DNA from: an uncultured Elusimicrobiales bacterium
GTDB taxonomy: Bacteria > Elusimicrobiota > Elusimicrobia > Elusimicrobiales > Elusimicrobiaceae
Assembly (NCBI GenBank): GCA_905235355.1
Contig: CAJOLM010000024.1
Coordinates: forward strand, 1 to 12,319
DNA length: 12,319 bases
Reading direction: 5' to 3'
Positions 5,994-12,294 of this stretch are shown here, in pieces (positions within the stretch are counted from its first letter, which is position 1; every line of letters starts with the position of its first letter). The translations under genes and the position numbers were made by a program. The notes under the pieces were generated by a model. That model ran no database searches and had not been told where the DNA came from. It saw nothing but the letters and a program-made list of their open reading frames with translations.

Positions 5994-6665
5994 CTATTTC
6001 CACAAAGCCAGTACAGAGTTGCCGCCTTCTACTTTTTGTCCTTCTTTGACGACAACGCGCACCAAATCTTTCGGCAAATATACCGCCACCTGGCTGCCAA
6101 AGCGAATCAGCCCAATCAAATGTCCTTGGTCAATGGTTTGACCCGGGGTTACCCAACACTCAATGCGCCGGGCAATCGCGCCTGTGATTTGCTCCACGTG
6201 GGCAAAGCGATTTTTGTCACCGTTGTGGAAAAATTGCATCAAGTTGCGTTCGTTTTGGTTGGCAGCTTCGGGCTTATCGGCAAACAGAAATTGCCCTTTG
6301 TGATAAAAAATTTCGCCTACCGTACCATTGACGGGGGCGCGCTGCACATGCACATTAAACACGGACATAAAAATGCGGATGACCACGGAGTTCGGGTCGT
6401 CTTCTGTTTTAATGCTCAGCACTGTGCCGTCGGCCGGGCAGGCAATTTCATCATCTGCAAATTGTACATTGCGTTTGGGGATGCGGAAGAAAAACGCGCA
6501 GAAGCAGGCAATTACAATAAACAGCCACCCCAGCGTGCGCAGTCCAAACAGCAAAAAGAAAGCAGCCACGAATAAGGCAATTCCAAAGAAGCGCATACCC
6601 GTGGAGTGTACGGTAAAAATCCAACTGAACATATTGGAAAGGGTTCTTTTTAGGTCTTCTAACAT
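5994..6665 (-). CDS. psd: Phosphatidylserine decarboxylase (short proenzyme form)
   Basis: It converts phosphatidylserine to phosphatidylethanolamine at the inner membrane, using a pyruvoyl group made by self-cleavage. The 223-residue protein is the short type, with two N-terminal membrane helices (about 24-42 and 45-60). Conserved blocks follow: CPADGTVLSI (76-85), FMSVFNVHVQRAPVNGTV (99-116) and the processing site IRFGSQV, where cleavage between Gly190 and Ser191 would give the pyruvoyl chain. The ATG at 6665 follows AGAGG by three bases. The TAG stop lies inside the ribosome binding region of pssA, eight bases before the pssA ATG, so the pair is an operon. No terminator separates psd from the upstream tRNA gene. 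Confidence 0.93.
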   Translation of the reverse strand: MLEDLKRTLSNMFSWIFTVHSTGMRFFGIALFVAAFFLLFGLRTLGWLFIVIACFCAFFFRIPKRNVQFADDEIACPADGTVLSIKTEDDPNSVVIRIFMSVFNVHVQRAPVNGTVGEIFYHKGQFLFADKPEAANQNERNLMQFFHNGDKNRFAHVEQITGAIARRIECWVTPGQTIDQGHLIGLIRFGSQVAVYLPKDLVRVVVKEGQKVEGGNSVLALWK

Positions 6666-6675
6666 AATCCTCTTG

Positions 6676-6705
6676 AGCCGGGAATGTTAGTCGGGAAGCC
6701 CGGCT
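6676..6705 (-). promoter_or_regulatory. Hairpin between tRNA-Leu and psd
   Basis: AGCCGGG (6676-6682) and CCCGGCT (6699-6705) form a perfect 7-bp stem with a 16-base loop. It lies 12 to 41 bases after the tRNA 3' end in transcription order and 10 bases before the psd ATG. There is no T-run after it on the minus strand, so it is not a normal terminator. It could be an RNA processing or stabilising element, or a degenerate palindromic repeat. Confidence 0.5.
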
Positions 6706-6717
6706 ACTAAATGAAAG

Positions 6718-6801
6718 TGGGCAGGGGGGGACTCGAACCCCCACGGCCTTGCGGCCAACAGATTTTAAGTCTGTCGCGTCTACCAATTCCGCCACCAGCC
6801 C
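6718..6801 (-). tRNA. tRNA-Leu (anticodon UAA)
   Basis: The minus strand starts GGGCTGGTGGCGGAATTGGT and folds as a class II tRNA of 84 nt. The anticodon stem ACAGA/TCTGT holds the loop CTTAAAA, with anticodon TAA, reading UUA leucine codons. The long variable arm TGGCCGCAAGGCCG and the T arm GGGGG-TTCGAGT-CCCCC are clear. The acceptor GGGCTGG pairs with CCTGCCC with one T-T mismatch at the fifth pair; the discriminator is A. The CCA end is not encoded. Confidence 0.95.
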
Positions 6802-6810
6802 TACGAATAT

Positions 6811-6839
6811 ATTATAGCAAAAAAGACATCTGTTGCCAA
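6811..6839 (-). promoter_or_regulatory. Promoter of tRNA-Leu, probably also of psd-pssA
   Basis: On the minus strand TTGGCA (6839-6834) and a perfect TATAAT (6816-6811) are separated by exactly 17 bases. The -10 box ends nine bases before the tRNA 5' end. Since no terminator follows the tRNA, the transcript may run into psd and pssA. Confidence 0.85.
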
Positions 6840-6882
6840 GTATTTAGCCGATATAAAATGTGCAAATGACGAGTTTTAAATA

Positions 6883-7404
6883 TTAGGGTAAATAATATTC
6901 GTTGTTATAGGCCCATGTTCCGTTCATAATTTTGCGGCAGTAATCTCCTTGAGATTCAGCAAAGGTTGTAGTGACGTGGTCTGATTTTAAGTTTTCCACA
7001 CATAGGATTTTGTGATTGTCTACCACTACATTGTTTGTATACATAACAAAACCCGCACCTGTATAAGGACCTTTTATGCGGTATACATATAATTCACTGT
7101 TGTGGATGGAAATTTCCCAATCTTCATTAGCACGGGCCTCTGAAGTATCTGCACGTATATGAAAACGCGGGTTGCTTGTTTCCCAAGGCACTTGAACATC
7201 TAGTTCGTCAAATGTAGTGGCATATGTATTGTTTGCCAAATAGTAGGCTTGTTGTGCCTGATAAACGGATTTAAGCAAGGTGAGGGCTTGGGTGGCTTTG
7301 GCCTTTTCAACGGCCTTTTGGTATTGCGGCAGGGCAATAGCCGATAATATACCGATAATCAATACAACAACTAATAATTCAATTAAGGTAAAACCTCTTT
7401 TCAT
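6883..7404 (-). CDS. Type IV pilin-like protein (normal short leader)
   Basis: The 173-residue product begins MKRG|FTLIELLVVVLIIG, the classic type III signal peptide cut by prepilin peptidase after Gly4. Mature Glu5 is residue 9, and the hydrophobic assembly helix continues to ALPQYQKAVEKAKA. The C-terminal globular half has Cys135 and Cys156, which align with the last two cysteines of the pilin-like protein at 4512-5153. The two proteins are paralogs of nearly equal mature length (169 and 171). AAGGAG lies five bases before the ATG. It could be a pilus subunit, a minor pilin or a secretion pseudopilin; no assembly ATPase, platform protein or peptidase is in the window to decide. The region upstream is a chain of hairpins ending in a terminator-like stem, suggesting control by attenuation. 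Confidence 0.9.
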   Translation of the reverse strand: MKRGFTLIELLVVVLIIGILSAIALPQYQKAVEKAKATQALTLLKSVYQAQQAYYLANNTYATTFDELDVQVPWETSNPRFHIRADTSEARANEDWEISIHNSELYVYRIKGPYTGAGFVMYTNNVVVDNHKILCVENLKSDHVTTTFAESQGDYCRKIMNGTWAYNNEYYLP

Positions 7405-7441
7405 AAAAACTCCTTTTTAAAACCGGGCGCAAACAGACAAA

Positions 7442-7497
7442 TAAAAACGGCTGTCTAATTTGAGCCAGCTAGCCGAGCAGCCCAAAATAACAGCCGT
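7442..7497 (-). terminator. Intrinsic terminator or attenuator upstream of the second pilin
   Basis: On the minus strand ACGGCTGT (7497-7490) pairs with ACAGCCGT (7454-7447) around a 35-base loop, and the stem runs into TTTTT (7447-7443) then ATTT. Only about 38 bases then remain before the pilin ATG, with no visible promoter. The loop contains CGGCTAGCT, able to pair with AGCTAGCCG farther upstream. The long loop makes the terminator call less certain than the others here. Confidence 0.55.
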
Positions 7498-7695
7498 AGT
7501 TTATCGCCAAAACGATAAACGTTTGGCATAAAACAAACGGGTAATTAAGCCGTCTATTTTATGCCTAAACGACTGTTTTTGGCGGCTAGCTATCCCGTGT
7601 GGTGGGTGCTCTGTATGCTTTATACAGTCCAAAAACAGATGAAATTGTACAGTCACGCGTGCAGCGTGTAGATACTACTCCTCCTGCTAAATGTT
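7443..7695 (-). ncRNA. Candidate structured leader RNA of the second pilin, family unknown
   Basis: This 300-base gap between the NYN gene and the pilin has no credible protein frame but is full of exact inverted repeats: GTTTATCG/CGATAAAC (7499-7506 with 7513-7520), CGTTTGGCATAAAA with TTTTATGCCTAAACG (7520-7533 with 7557-7571, one bulge), CTGTTTTTGG/CCAAAAACAG (7573-7582 with 7629-7638), CTGTAT/ATACAG (7611-7616 with 7622-7627), and CACGC/GCGTG (7654-7658 with 7664-7668). A 9-bp long-range pair AGCTAGCCG/CGGCTAGCT joins 7467-7475 to 7583-7591. The minus strand is favoured because the last hairpin is followed by a T-tract. The 5' end near 7695 is guessed from a TATCAT -10-like box (7707-7702) with no good -35. 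I do not recognise a known riboswitch, T-box, 6S, SRP or RNase P motif. It could also act as DNA. Confidence 0.5.
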
Positions 7696-7720
7696 TTTTA
7701 TATGATACCAAAAAATAGAT

Positions 7721-8137
7721 TTATTTGCCGGATAGTTTTAAGGAGCGGTAAAACTTTTGGCAAAATAGGGCTTTGACGCCGACCTCTTTGAGGCGTTGTT
7801 GCAAATCCCGGTCGTCGGTCACGGCAATCACGCGTGAGCCGCTTTGGTGCAGATAATCAGCTTCTTGGAAAATATAATCGTCGGCGCTGTCTTGCTCTGC
7901 AAACACAATATGCAGCCCCGCGCGGTACAGTGGCCCAACCGGGCGGTACGCCCCGTCAAACACGACGCGAAACTCATGCATATTGTATTTTTCGTCCAAA
8001 GAAACTTCTTCTAAAAAGTCCAAAAATTCCGCCGTGACGTCTTCCTCACTGCGGCCAAATTGCCACAAAAAACTGCGCACAAGGTTTAAGCCGTCAATTA
8101 AATAGATAGTTGGTTTTGTGGTGGTATAAAAAGTCAT
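7721..8137 (-). CDS. YacP-like NYN-domain endoribonuclease-family protein
   Basis: This small cytoplasmic protein of 138 residues has the NYN (PIN-like) nuclease fold of the YacP/Rae1 group, members of which cut RNA. Acidic positions expected in the fold are visible: YLIDGLN (Asp15 and Asn18), VVFDG (Asp61), DSADDYIFQEADYL (Asp83, Asp86, Asp87) and the signature VTDDRDLQ (106-113). The frame is open to 8224, but the ATG at 8137 gives the natural family start right before the first beta strand. Its ribosome binding site is weak (GATGGG). The gene is divergent from tmRNA. Rae1-like enzymes act on ribosome-bound mRNA, so a role near trans-translation is conceivable, but adjacency alone does not show it. 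Confidence 0.85.
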   Translation of the reverse strand: MTFYTTTKPTIYLIDGLNLVRSFLWQFGRSEEDVTAEFLDFLEEVSLDEKYNMHEFRVVFDGAYRPVGPLYRAGLHIVFAEQDSADDYIFQEADYLHQSGSRVIAVTDDRDLQQRLKEVGVKALFCQKFYRSLKLSGK

Positions 8138-8159
8138 TACTTGTACCCATCGCCCAAAT

Positions 8160-8186
8160 TTGCTATAAGAAATGATACAATATAAT
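8160..8186 (+). promoter_or_regulatory. Probable ssrA promoter
   Basis: A perfect TATAAT (8181-8186) is preceded by TTGCTA (8160-8165) with a short 15-base spacer; TTTGCT one base earlier gives 16. Transcription from about 8193 would leave a pre-tmRNA leader of roughly 45 nt containing a GC hairpin (CCCGGC 8192-8197 with GCCGGG 8202-8207). Confidence 0.6.
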
Positions 8187-8238
8187 CCCTTCCCGGCGCA
8201 CGCCGGGCGAGCGGTCTTTGACAATTTCCGTATGTTAC

Positions 8239-8581
8239 GGGGGTGTAATAGATTCGACGGGTATCTGTTACTGCCCGGGGGCAGGTGCTGGTTGGCCAGG
8301 CCAGCTAAAATAGGGCTACAAAAATAACTAACAACAGCAATGTTGCTTGGGCTAACGCTTAGTCCACTGCTGCTTGGGTGCTTTTCACACGCCTGAGCAA
8401 AGCAGTCATGATGTGAAATGCAGCGTATAAGGCGCGTTTCGTCCGCGTACGAATAAGACCATACGAAACAACTCGCTTCGTTGCTGCCGCACGCTTACGG
8501 AGTGAGTATCAAGTGCGGATAAACCTGTAGGACCTAGGTGGTTTGGATGTTCGGACGGGGGTGCGAATCCCCCCACCTCCA
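8239..8581 (+). ncRNA. ssrA: tmRNA
   Basis: Transfer-messenger RNA rescues stalled ribosomes and tags the unfinished protein. The 5' end GGGGGTGTAATAGATTCGACGG has the conserved GATTCGACGG, and its first seven bases pair with CACCTCC (8574-8580), with one G-T, to give the tRNA-like acceptor; A8581 is the discriminator and CCA is not encoded. The T arm is GGGGG-TGCGAAT-CCCCC, with G where the usual T-loop has U55. The likely tag frame starts after TAACT at 8330 and reads NNSNVAWANA to TAG (8360-8362). The exact resume codon is inferred by comparison with the E. coli TAACT|GCA junction. Pseudoknot-rich sequence follows. A T6 run after the acceptor may help termination. Confidence 0.93.
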
Positions 8582-8667
8582 CTTTTTTGGCGGTGTACTT
8601 GCAGCCATTTCGTTGGAACTAGTATGCATACGGAAATGAAACAGATTTTTACTTTTTAGGAGGATGT

Positions 8668-10074
8668 ATGGCGGATATTAAATTTGGCACAGACGGTTGG
8701 AGAGGCATTATTGCGTGGGATTTTACGTATGAAAATGTGCGCCGCATGGGGCAGGCCCTGGCGGACTATATTAATGAAAATGCGCCGTCAGAAGAAAATG
8801 GAAAAACTTCTAAAGTATTTGTGGGATATGACCACCGCTTTATGTCGGATTTGTTTGCCGCGGATTTAGCCAGCATTCTGCGTTCCAATAAAATTGACGT
8901 TACCCTGTCTGCCTGCCCGGTTTCTACGCCTATGGTCAGCGCGCTGACGCAGCGCAAATTTTGGCTGGGTATTATCGTAACAGCCAGCCACAATCCGGCC
9001 CACTATAATGGGATTAAGGTAAAGCTTGCCGGTTGCTCTGCCCCGACGCGTGAAACAAAAGATATAGAGAAAAATATTGACGCGCATCCGGTGCTTTTCT
9101 TGTACGGGCAAAAAGCCGAGCAAAAAGATTTGACCGATTTGTATAAAAAATATCTGGCCTCTTTGGTAAACGTGCGCAAAATTGCTGCCATGAAAGGAAA
9201 TATCGTCGTGGATTATATGTATGGTGCGGCGGCCGGTTGGTTAGAGCGCGTGTTGCCTTCTGCCAAAATTACCGCTTTGCACGCCGAAAAGGACCCGACC
9301 TTCCGCGGCACGCAGCCGGATCCGGTGATGCAGAATTTAACCGAACTGAAAAAAACAGTACTAGCCAAAAAAGCCATGGCTGGATTTGCTTTTGACGGCG
9401 ACGGGGACCGCTTTACTTTGCTAGATGAAAAAGGCAATTACATTTCACCGTGTTTGGTAGCGGCGGTGCTGCTTAACTATTTATTAAAAACCAAAAAGCT
9501 CAAAGGCAAAGTGGTGCAAACAGTGTCCATGGGATATTTGCCCAAACGGATTGCGCGCGCCAAAGGCCTGGCGTATGAAGAAGTGCCGGTGGGCTTTAAG
9601 AATATTACCGATATGTTGGGGCTGGAAGACATTGCCTTTGGTGCGGAAGAAGTGGGCGGTTTTATTTGGCATGGCGGCGTGAAAGACCCGGACGGGGTGG
9701 CCACGGCGCTGTTGTGGCTTGAAATGTTAGCCACCACCAAGAAAAAATCTTCGGAGCTGTGCGAAGAAATCATTAAAGAATATGGCGCGTCTTATTATCA
9801 GCGTGTAGATTTGCCCATTGCCAAACCGGTAGACGAAGCGGTGTTTATAGAAAAAGCGCGCAAGAAATTGCCGAAAAAATTTGGCACGTCTAAAGTGGCT
9901 GAAATCGCGACCGAGGACGGCCTTAAAGTATATTTTGAAAATGACGAGTGGCTGCTGGTGCGTCCGTCGGGTACGGAGCCGTTAATCCGCATCTATGCAG
10001 AGGCAGCGACCAAAAAAGCCACGCAGGAACTGTTGCAAGTAGGGGAAAAACTGGCCGCAGGTTTTGTAAAATAG
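8668..10074 (+). CDS. Phosphoglucomutase/phosphomannomutase family enzyme
   Basis: This alpha-D-phosphohexomutase interconverts sugar 1- and 6-phosphates and supplies nucleotide-sugar or storage-sugar pathways in the cytoplasm. The 468-residue chain has all four domain signatures: FGTDGWRG at the N terminus; TASHNP (105-110) with the phosphorylated Ser107; the metal loop DGDGDR (243-248); the sugar-specificity loop GAEEVGGF (335-342); and the phosphate loop RPSGTEP (442-448). Length is normal. AGGAGG precedes the ATG. The GEEVGG-type loop is shared by PGM and PMM enzymes, so glucose against mannose cannot be settled by eye. Glucosamine mutase (GlmM) is less likely given the loop and length. 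The CheY-like gene follows after seven bases and is probably cotranscribed. Confidence 0.92.
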   Translation: MADIKFGTDGWRGIIAWDFTYENVRRMGQALADYINENAPSEENGKTSKVFVGYDHRFMSDLFAADLASILRSNKIDVTLSACPVSTPMVSALTQRKFWLGIIVTASHNPAHYNGIKVKLAGCSAPTRETKDIEKNIDAHPVLFLYGQKAEQKDLTDLYKKYLASLVNVRKIAAMKGNIVVDYMYGAAAGWLERVLPSAKITALHAEKDPTFRGTQPDPVMQNLTELKKTVLAKKAMAGFAFDGDGDRFTLLDEKGNYISPCLVAAVLLNYLLKTKKLKGKVVQTVSMGYLPKRIARAKGLAYEEVPVGFKNITDMLGLEDIAFGAEEVGGFIWHGGVKDPDGVATALLWLEMLATTKKKSSELCEEIIKEYGASYYQRVDLPIAKPVDEAVFIEKARKKLPKKFGTSKVAEIATEDGLKVYFENDEWLLVRPSGTEPLIRIYAEAATKKATQELLQVGEKLAAGFVK

Positions 10075-10081
10075 GAGCGTT

Positions 10082-10435
10082 ATGAAAAAGATTGGACTGG
10101 TAGATGATTCTGTCATTTTGCGCAGCGCGATTAAAAACGTGCTGGAAAGCTCCGGTTATCCTGTAGTCATAGAGGCGGGCAGCTCCGCTGAACTGTTTAA
10201 AAAATTACTGCTCAATCAGCCGGATTTGCTGCTGCTGGATGTGTTTTTCCCGAACGAAAACGGACTGGATATTTTAGCGCGTATCCGTAAGCAATATCCG
10301 AAGGTAAAAATTTTGCTCGTCACGGGCTTGCGCCAAGACAGTATTGCTGAGGAAGCCAAACGCTTGGGGGCAAGCGGCATTTTATATAAGCCGTTTGACA
10401 CGAACGATTTGCTGCAGGCAATTAAAAACGCGTAA
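10082..10435 (+). CDS. Single-domain response regulator (CheY-like receiver)
   Basis: The 117-residue protein is a receiver domain only, with no DNA-binding or enzymatic output domain. The phosphorylation site is complete: acidic pair Asp8-Asp9 (VDDS), phosphoacceptor Asp53 in LLLDVFFP, Thr81 in LVTG and Lys103 in YKPF. It would take phosphate from a histidine kinase and act through protein contact, or work as a relay or in motility control. No kinase, chemotaxis or other partner is in the window. Its AGGAG overlaps the stop of the phosphohexomutase gene, and the two genes are seven bases apart, so they form one operon. The link between a sugar mutase and a receiver protein is unexplained. 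Confidence 0.93.
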   Translation: MKKIGLVDDSVILRSAIKNVLESSGYPVVIEAGSSAELFKKLLLNQPDLLLLDVFFPNENGLDILARIRKQYPKVKILLVTGLRQDSIAEEAKRLGASGILYKPFDTNDLLQAIKNA

Positions 10436-10445
10436 AATCTGATTA

Positions 10446-10481
10446 TAAAAAGCGGGCAGCTCTCTTGGGCAGCCCGTTTTC
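10446..10481. terminator. Bidirectional intrinsic terminator between the receiver gene and corA
   Basis: CGGGC-A-GC (10453-10460) pairs with GC-A-GCCCG (10469-10476) with one A-A mismatch and an 8-base loop. TTTT follows on the plus strand, and the upstream AAAAA becomes a T-tract on the minus strand. It sits between two convergent genes. Confidence 0.83.
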
Positions 10482-10495
10482 TCTTATATAAATCT

Positions 10496-11410
10496 TTACC
10501 AATTTTTATGTCGCCAAAACATCATTACCAGCCACACGGAAATTAGCCCCAGCCCCATCAGCATCCAGAAAGCATCAGGATGTTTAGCCATGGGCAGCGT
10601 CACGTTCATACCGTAAATACTGGCAATTAATGTAGGTACCATGAGGGAAATGGTGATAATATTCAGCTTTTTCATCAGCAAGTTTAAGTTATTGCTGACA
10701 ATGCTGGCGCGCGCCCCCAGCAGCTGCGCTAGTACGTTAGAGTAGATATCTGCCTGGGTTTTGCACTGCAAATTTTCTACGATAATATCGTCCAGCATTT
10801 CTTCGTCATTTTCAGAAAATCCAATGCGCGCAGACAGGTTGCGCATTTTCTCAAACACAAAACCGTTAGCGGTAATGGCTTCTGCGTAATAGACCAAGCT
10901 TTTTTCCAAGCTAAACAAATTGTGCAGATAGGTGTTATCCATGGACTCGGTCGTTTTATCTTCAATTTCTTCTGAAATTAAGTGAATAATGCGCAAGTGT
11001 TCCACGTAATGAGAAATGGCATTGTACACGAGTTTCAAAAATACATTTTTGATAGACGATACAGTTAAAAAGCGTTTGCCGGTAAACAGCGGGATATCCT
11101 CTGCCATCACGATAACCAATTTGTCTTCAAATAGAAATGTACCGACGGAAGCGACCTTAAATTCCAGCTGGTCTTTGCCGGAATAATTTTTAGGACGCTT
11201 GTAAATCATGACAATGTGTTCCGGCTCAAACTCCAAACGCGGTAATTCATCCGGGTCCAGTGCAGAGGCCAAGGTATGCTCGTCAATTTGATATTCTGTT
11301 ACCAAAAAGCGTTGCTCTTCTAACGTCGGGTTAGTGAACAAATATACTTGCGCCTTTTCATCTGTGGTAGGCGTGAGCTTGCGGTCTATGATATTGTATT
11401 TGGTCAACAT
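10496..11410 (-). CDS. corA: CorA family magnesium/divalent cation transporter
   Basis: CorA forms a pentameric inner-membrane channel for magnesium and sometimes cobalt or nickel. The 304-residue protein has the long cytoplasmic alpha/beta and helical N-terminal part, then TM1 (about 249-266) ending in the signature YGMN (Gly267-Met268-Asn269), a short external loop and TM2 (about 279-299). It ends in the basic tail RHKNW typical of the family. The loop after GMN reads VTLPMAKHPDAF, not the commonest MPE form, so ion preference is left open. The start at 11410 has only a weak GGGTAG ribosome site. It faces the receiver gene across a shared terminator and is divergent from the last gene. Confidence 0.93.
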   Translation of the reverse strand: MLTKYNIIDRKLTPTTDEKAQVYLFTNPTLEEQRFLVTEYQIDEHTLASALDPDELPRLEFEPEHIVMIYKRPKNYSGKDQLEFKVASVGTFLFEDKLVIVMAEDIPLFTGKRFLTVSSIKNVFLKLVYNAISHYVEHLRIIHLISEEIEDKTTESMDNTYLHNLFSLEKSLVYYAEAITANGFVFEKMRNLSARIGFSENDEEMLDDIIVENLQCKTQADIYSNVLAQLLGARASIVSNNLNLLMKKLNIITISLMVPTLIASIYGMNVTLPMAKHPDAFWMLMGLGLISVWLVMMFWRHKNW

Positions 11411-11441
11411 AATGCTACCCGCTTAAAAAGTCCTTTTTTAT

Positions 11442-11470
11442 ATGATAACACCTCAGGGGCAAGTTGTAAA
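11442..11470 (-). promoter_or_regulatory. Probable corA promoter
   Basis: On the minus strand TTTACA (11470-11465) and TATCAT (11447-11442) lie 17 bases apart, 32 bases upstream of the corA ATG. The 14 bases TTTTTTATATGATA around the -10 (11434-11447, plus strand) recur exactly at 7694-7707, upstream of the structured leader. Confidence 0.6.
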
Positions 11471-11541
11471 GCTTTTTCCGCACGCGCGCGAAGCAGATGG
11501 TAATTTTGCTATAGTATAAATATCCACTTAGGACGGATTGT

Positions 11542-12294
11542 ATGAGCTTATTATTTTCTAAAAAACAAAAAATGAAATGTGCCGATTTGTCCGGTGCCAA
11601 AAAATATTTGCAGCATATTCATTGTCATATTAAACTGCCCAAAAAAGCAATTGTTTGTCCGCTGACCTCTATTACGAAGTATGTACTCAGCCAAGGTCAT
11701 TTCAAACACTATTGGTGTGCGGCAGATATCTATGTAGATGAGAAGAAAGGATATTGCTATGTAACGGGTACGGAGATTGGTGCGCCGGCTATGGCAAGCG
11801 CATTGGAAATTATTATTGGACTGGGTGTAAAAGAACTTTTGCTTATTGGACTGGCAGGCTCTGTGCAGCCGGAAGTATTGGCGGGAGATATCGTACTGTG
11901 TGATGGAGCCTTGGCAGATGAAGGGGTTTCTGCGCATTATGTACCGCGCGAAATTTTACTGCCTTCTAAAGTGATGCAGACACGCTTAGCCAAAACTTTT
12001 GAGAAAGAAAAATTAAATTTTCATACCGGGCTGACATGGACAACAGAAGCTGTTTTCCGCGAAACCAGAGAAGAAGTAGAACATTACCAAAAGAAAAACA
12101 TTTTGACCGTGGAAATGGAAGCCTCTGCTTTCTTTGCCATTTGCGAGAAGAGAAAAGTAAAAGGCGCAGCGGCCTTTGCTATTAGTGATGAATTGTTTAA
12201 TTTGAAATGGGAACCGCACTTTGGTGAAAAACTTGTGGTAAACGGTATGCGCGCGGTATTTCACGCAGCGGCCAAAACGCTAACGGGCAAATAA
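11542..12294 (+). CDS. Nucleoside phosphorylase, uridine phosphorylase-like (PNP/UDP family)
   Basis: The 250-residue product belongs to the hexameric PNP_UDP_1 group (NP-I), which phosphorolyses nucleosides in salvage. Visible motifs: LIGLAGSVQPEVLAGDIVLC (101-120) for phosphate binding; ADEGVSAHYVP (125-135), which resembles the EEGTSYHY segment of uridine phosphorylase-like enzymes; TEAVFRE (168-174); and VEMEASAFFAI (190-200) with the ribose-binding Met192-Glu193. ISDEL (214-218) supplies the base-region Asp. Substrate (uridine, purine nucleoside or another) cannot be fixed by eye. It is a different subfamily from the PNP at 1249-2073. GGACGG lies before the ATG; TATAGT/TATAAA boxes near 11511-11520 may be the promoter, without a clear -35. 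The start of an A-rich, CCCCGC stretch after the stop suggests a terminator cut by the window edge. Confidence 0.87.
   Translation: MSLLFSKKQKMKCADLSGAKKYLQHIHCHIKLPKKAIVCPLTSITKYVLSQGHFKHYWCAADIYVDEKKGYCYVTGTEIGAPAMASALEIIIGLGVKELLLIGLAGSVQPEVLAGDIVLCDGALADEGVSAHYVPREILLPSKVMQTRLAKTFEKEKLNFHTGLTWTTEAVFRETREEVEHYQKKNILTVEMEASAFFAICEKRKVKGAAAFAISDELFNLKWEPHFGEKLVVNGMRAVFHAAAKTLTGK

Noticed and set aside
5986..6003. GTG start for pssA at 6003
   Set aside because: It would overlap psd, whereas the ATG at 5985 has a well-placed GAGG and gives the usual N terminus.
6036..6575. 179-codon plus-strand frame
   Set aside because: Antisense shadow of psd, whose motifs are unmistakable on the other strand.
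6451..6795. 114-codon minus-strand frame starting MAELVDATDLKSVG
   Set aside because: This is the well-known false translation of a tRNA-Leu gene; it then runs antiframe through psd.
7441..7700. Known RNA classes (6S, SRP RNA, RNase P, T-box, common riboswitches) for the hairpin-rich region
   Set aside because: None of their conserved sequence motifs could be found on either strand by eye.
8608..8639. Inverted repeat CATTTCGT / ACGGAAATG after tmRNA as a terminator
   Set aside because: The stem is bulged with a long loop and no T-run directly follows; could be chance.
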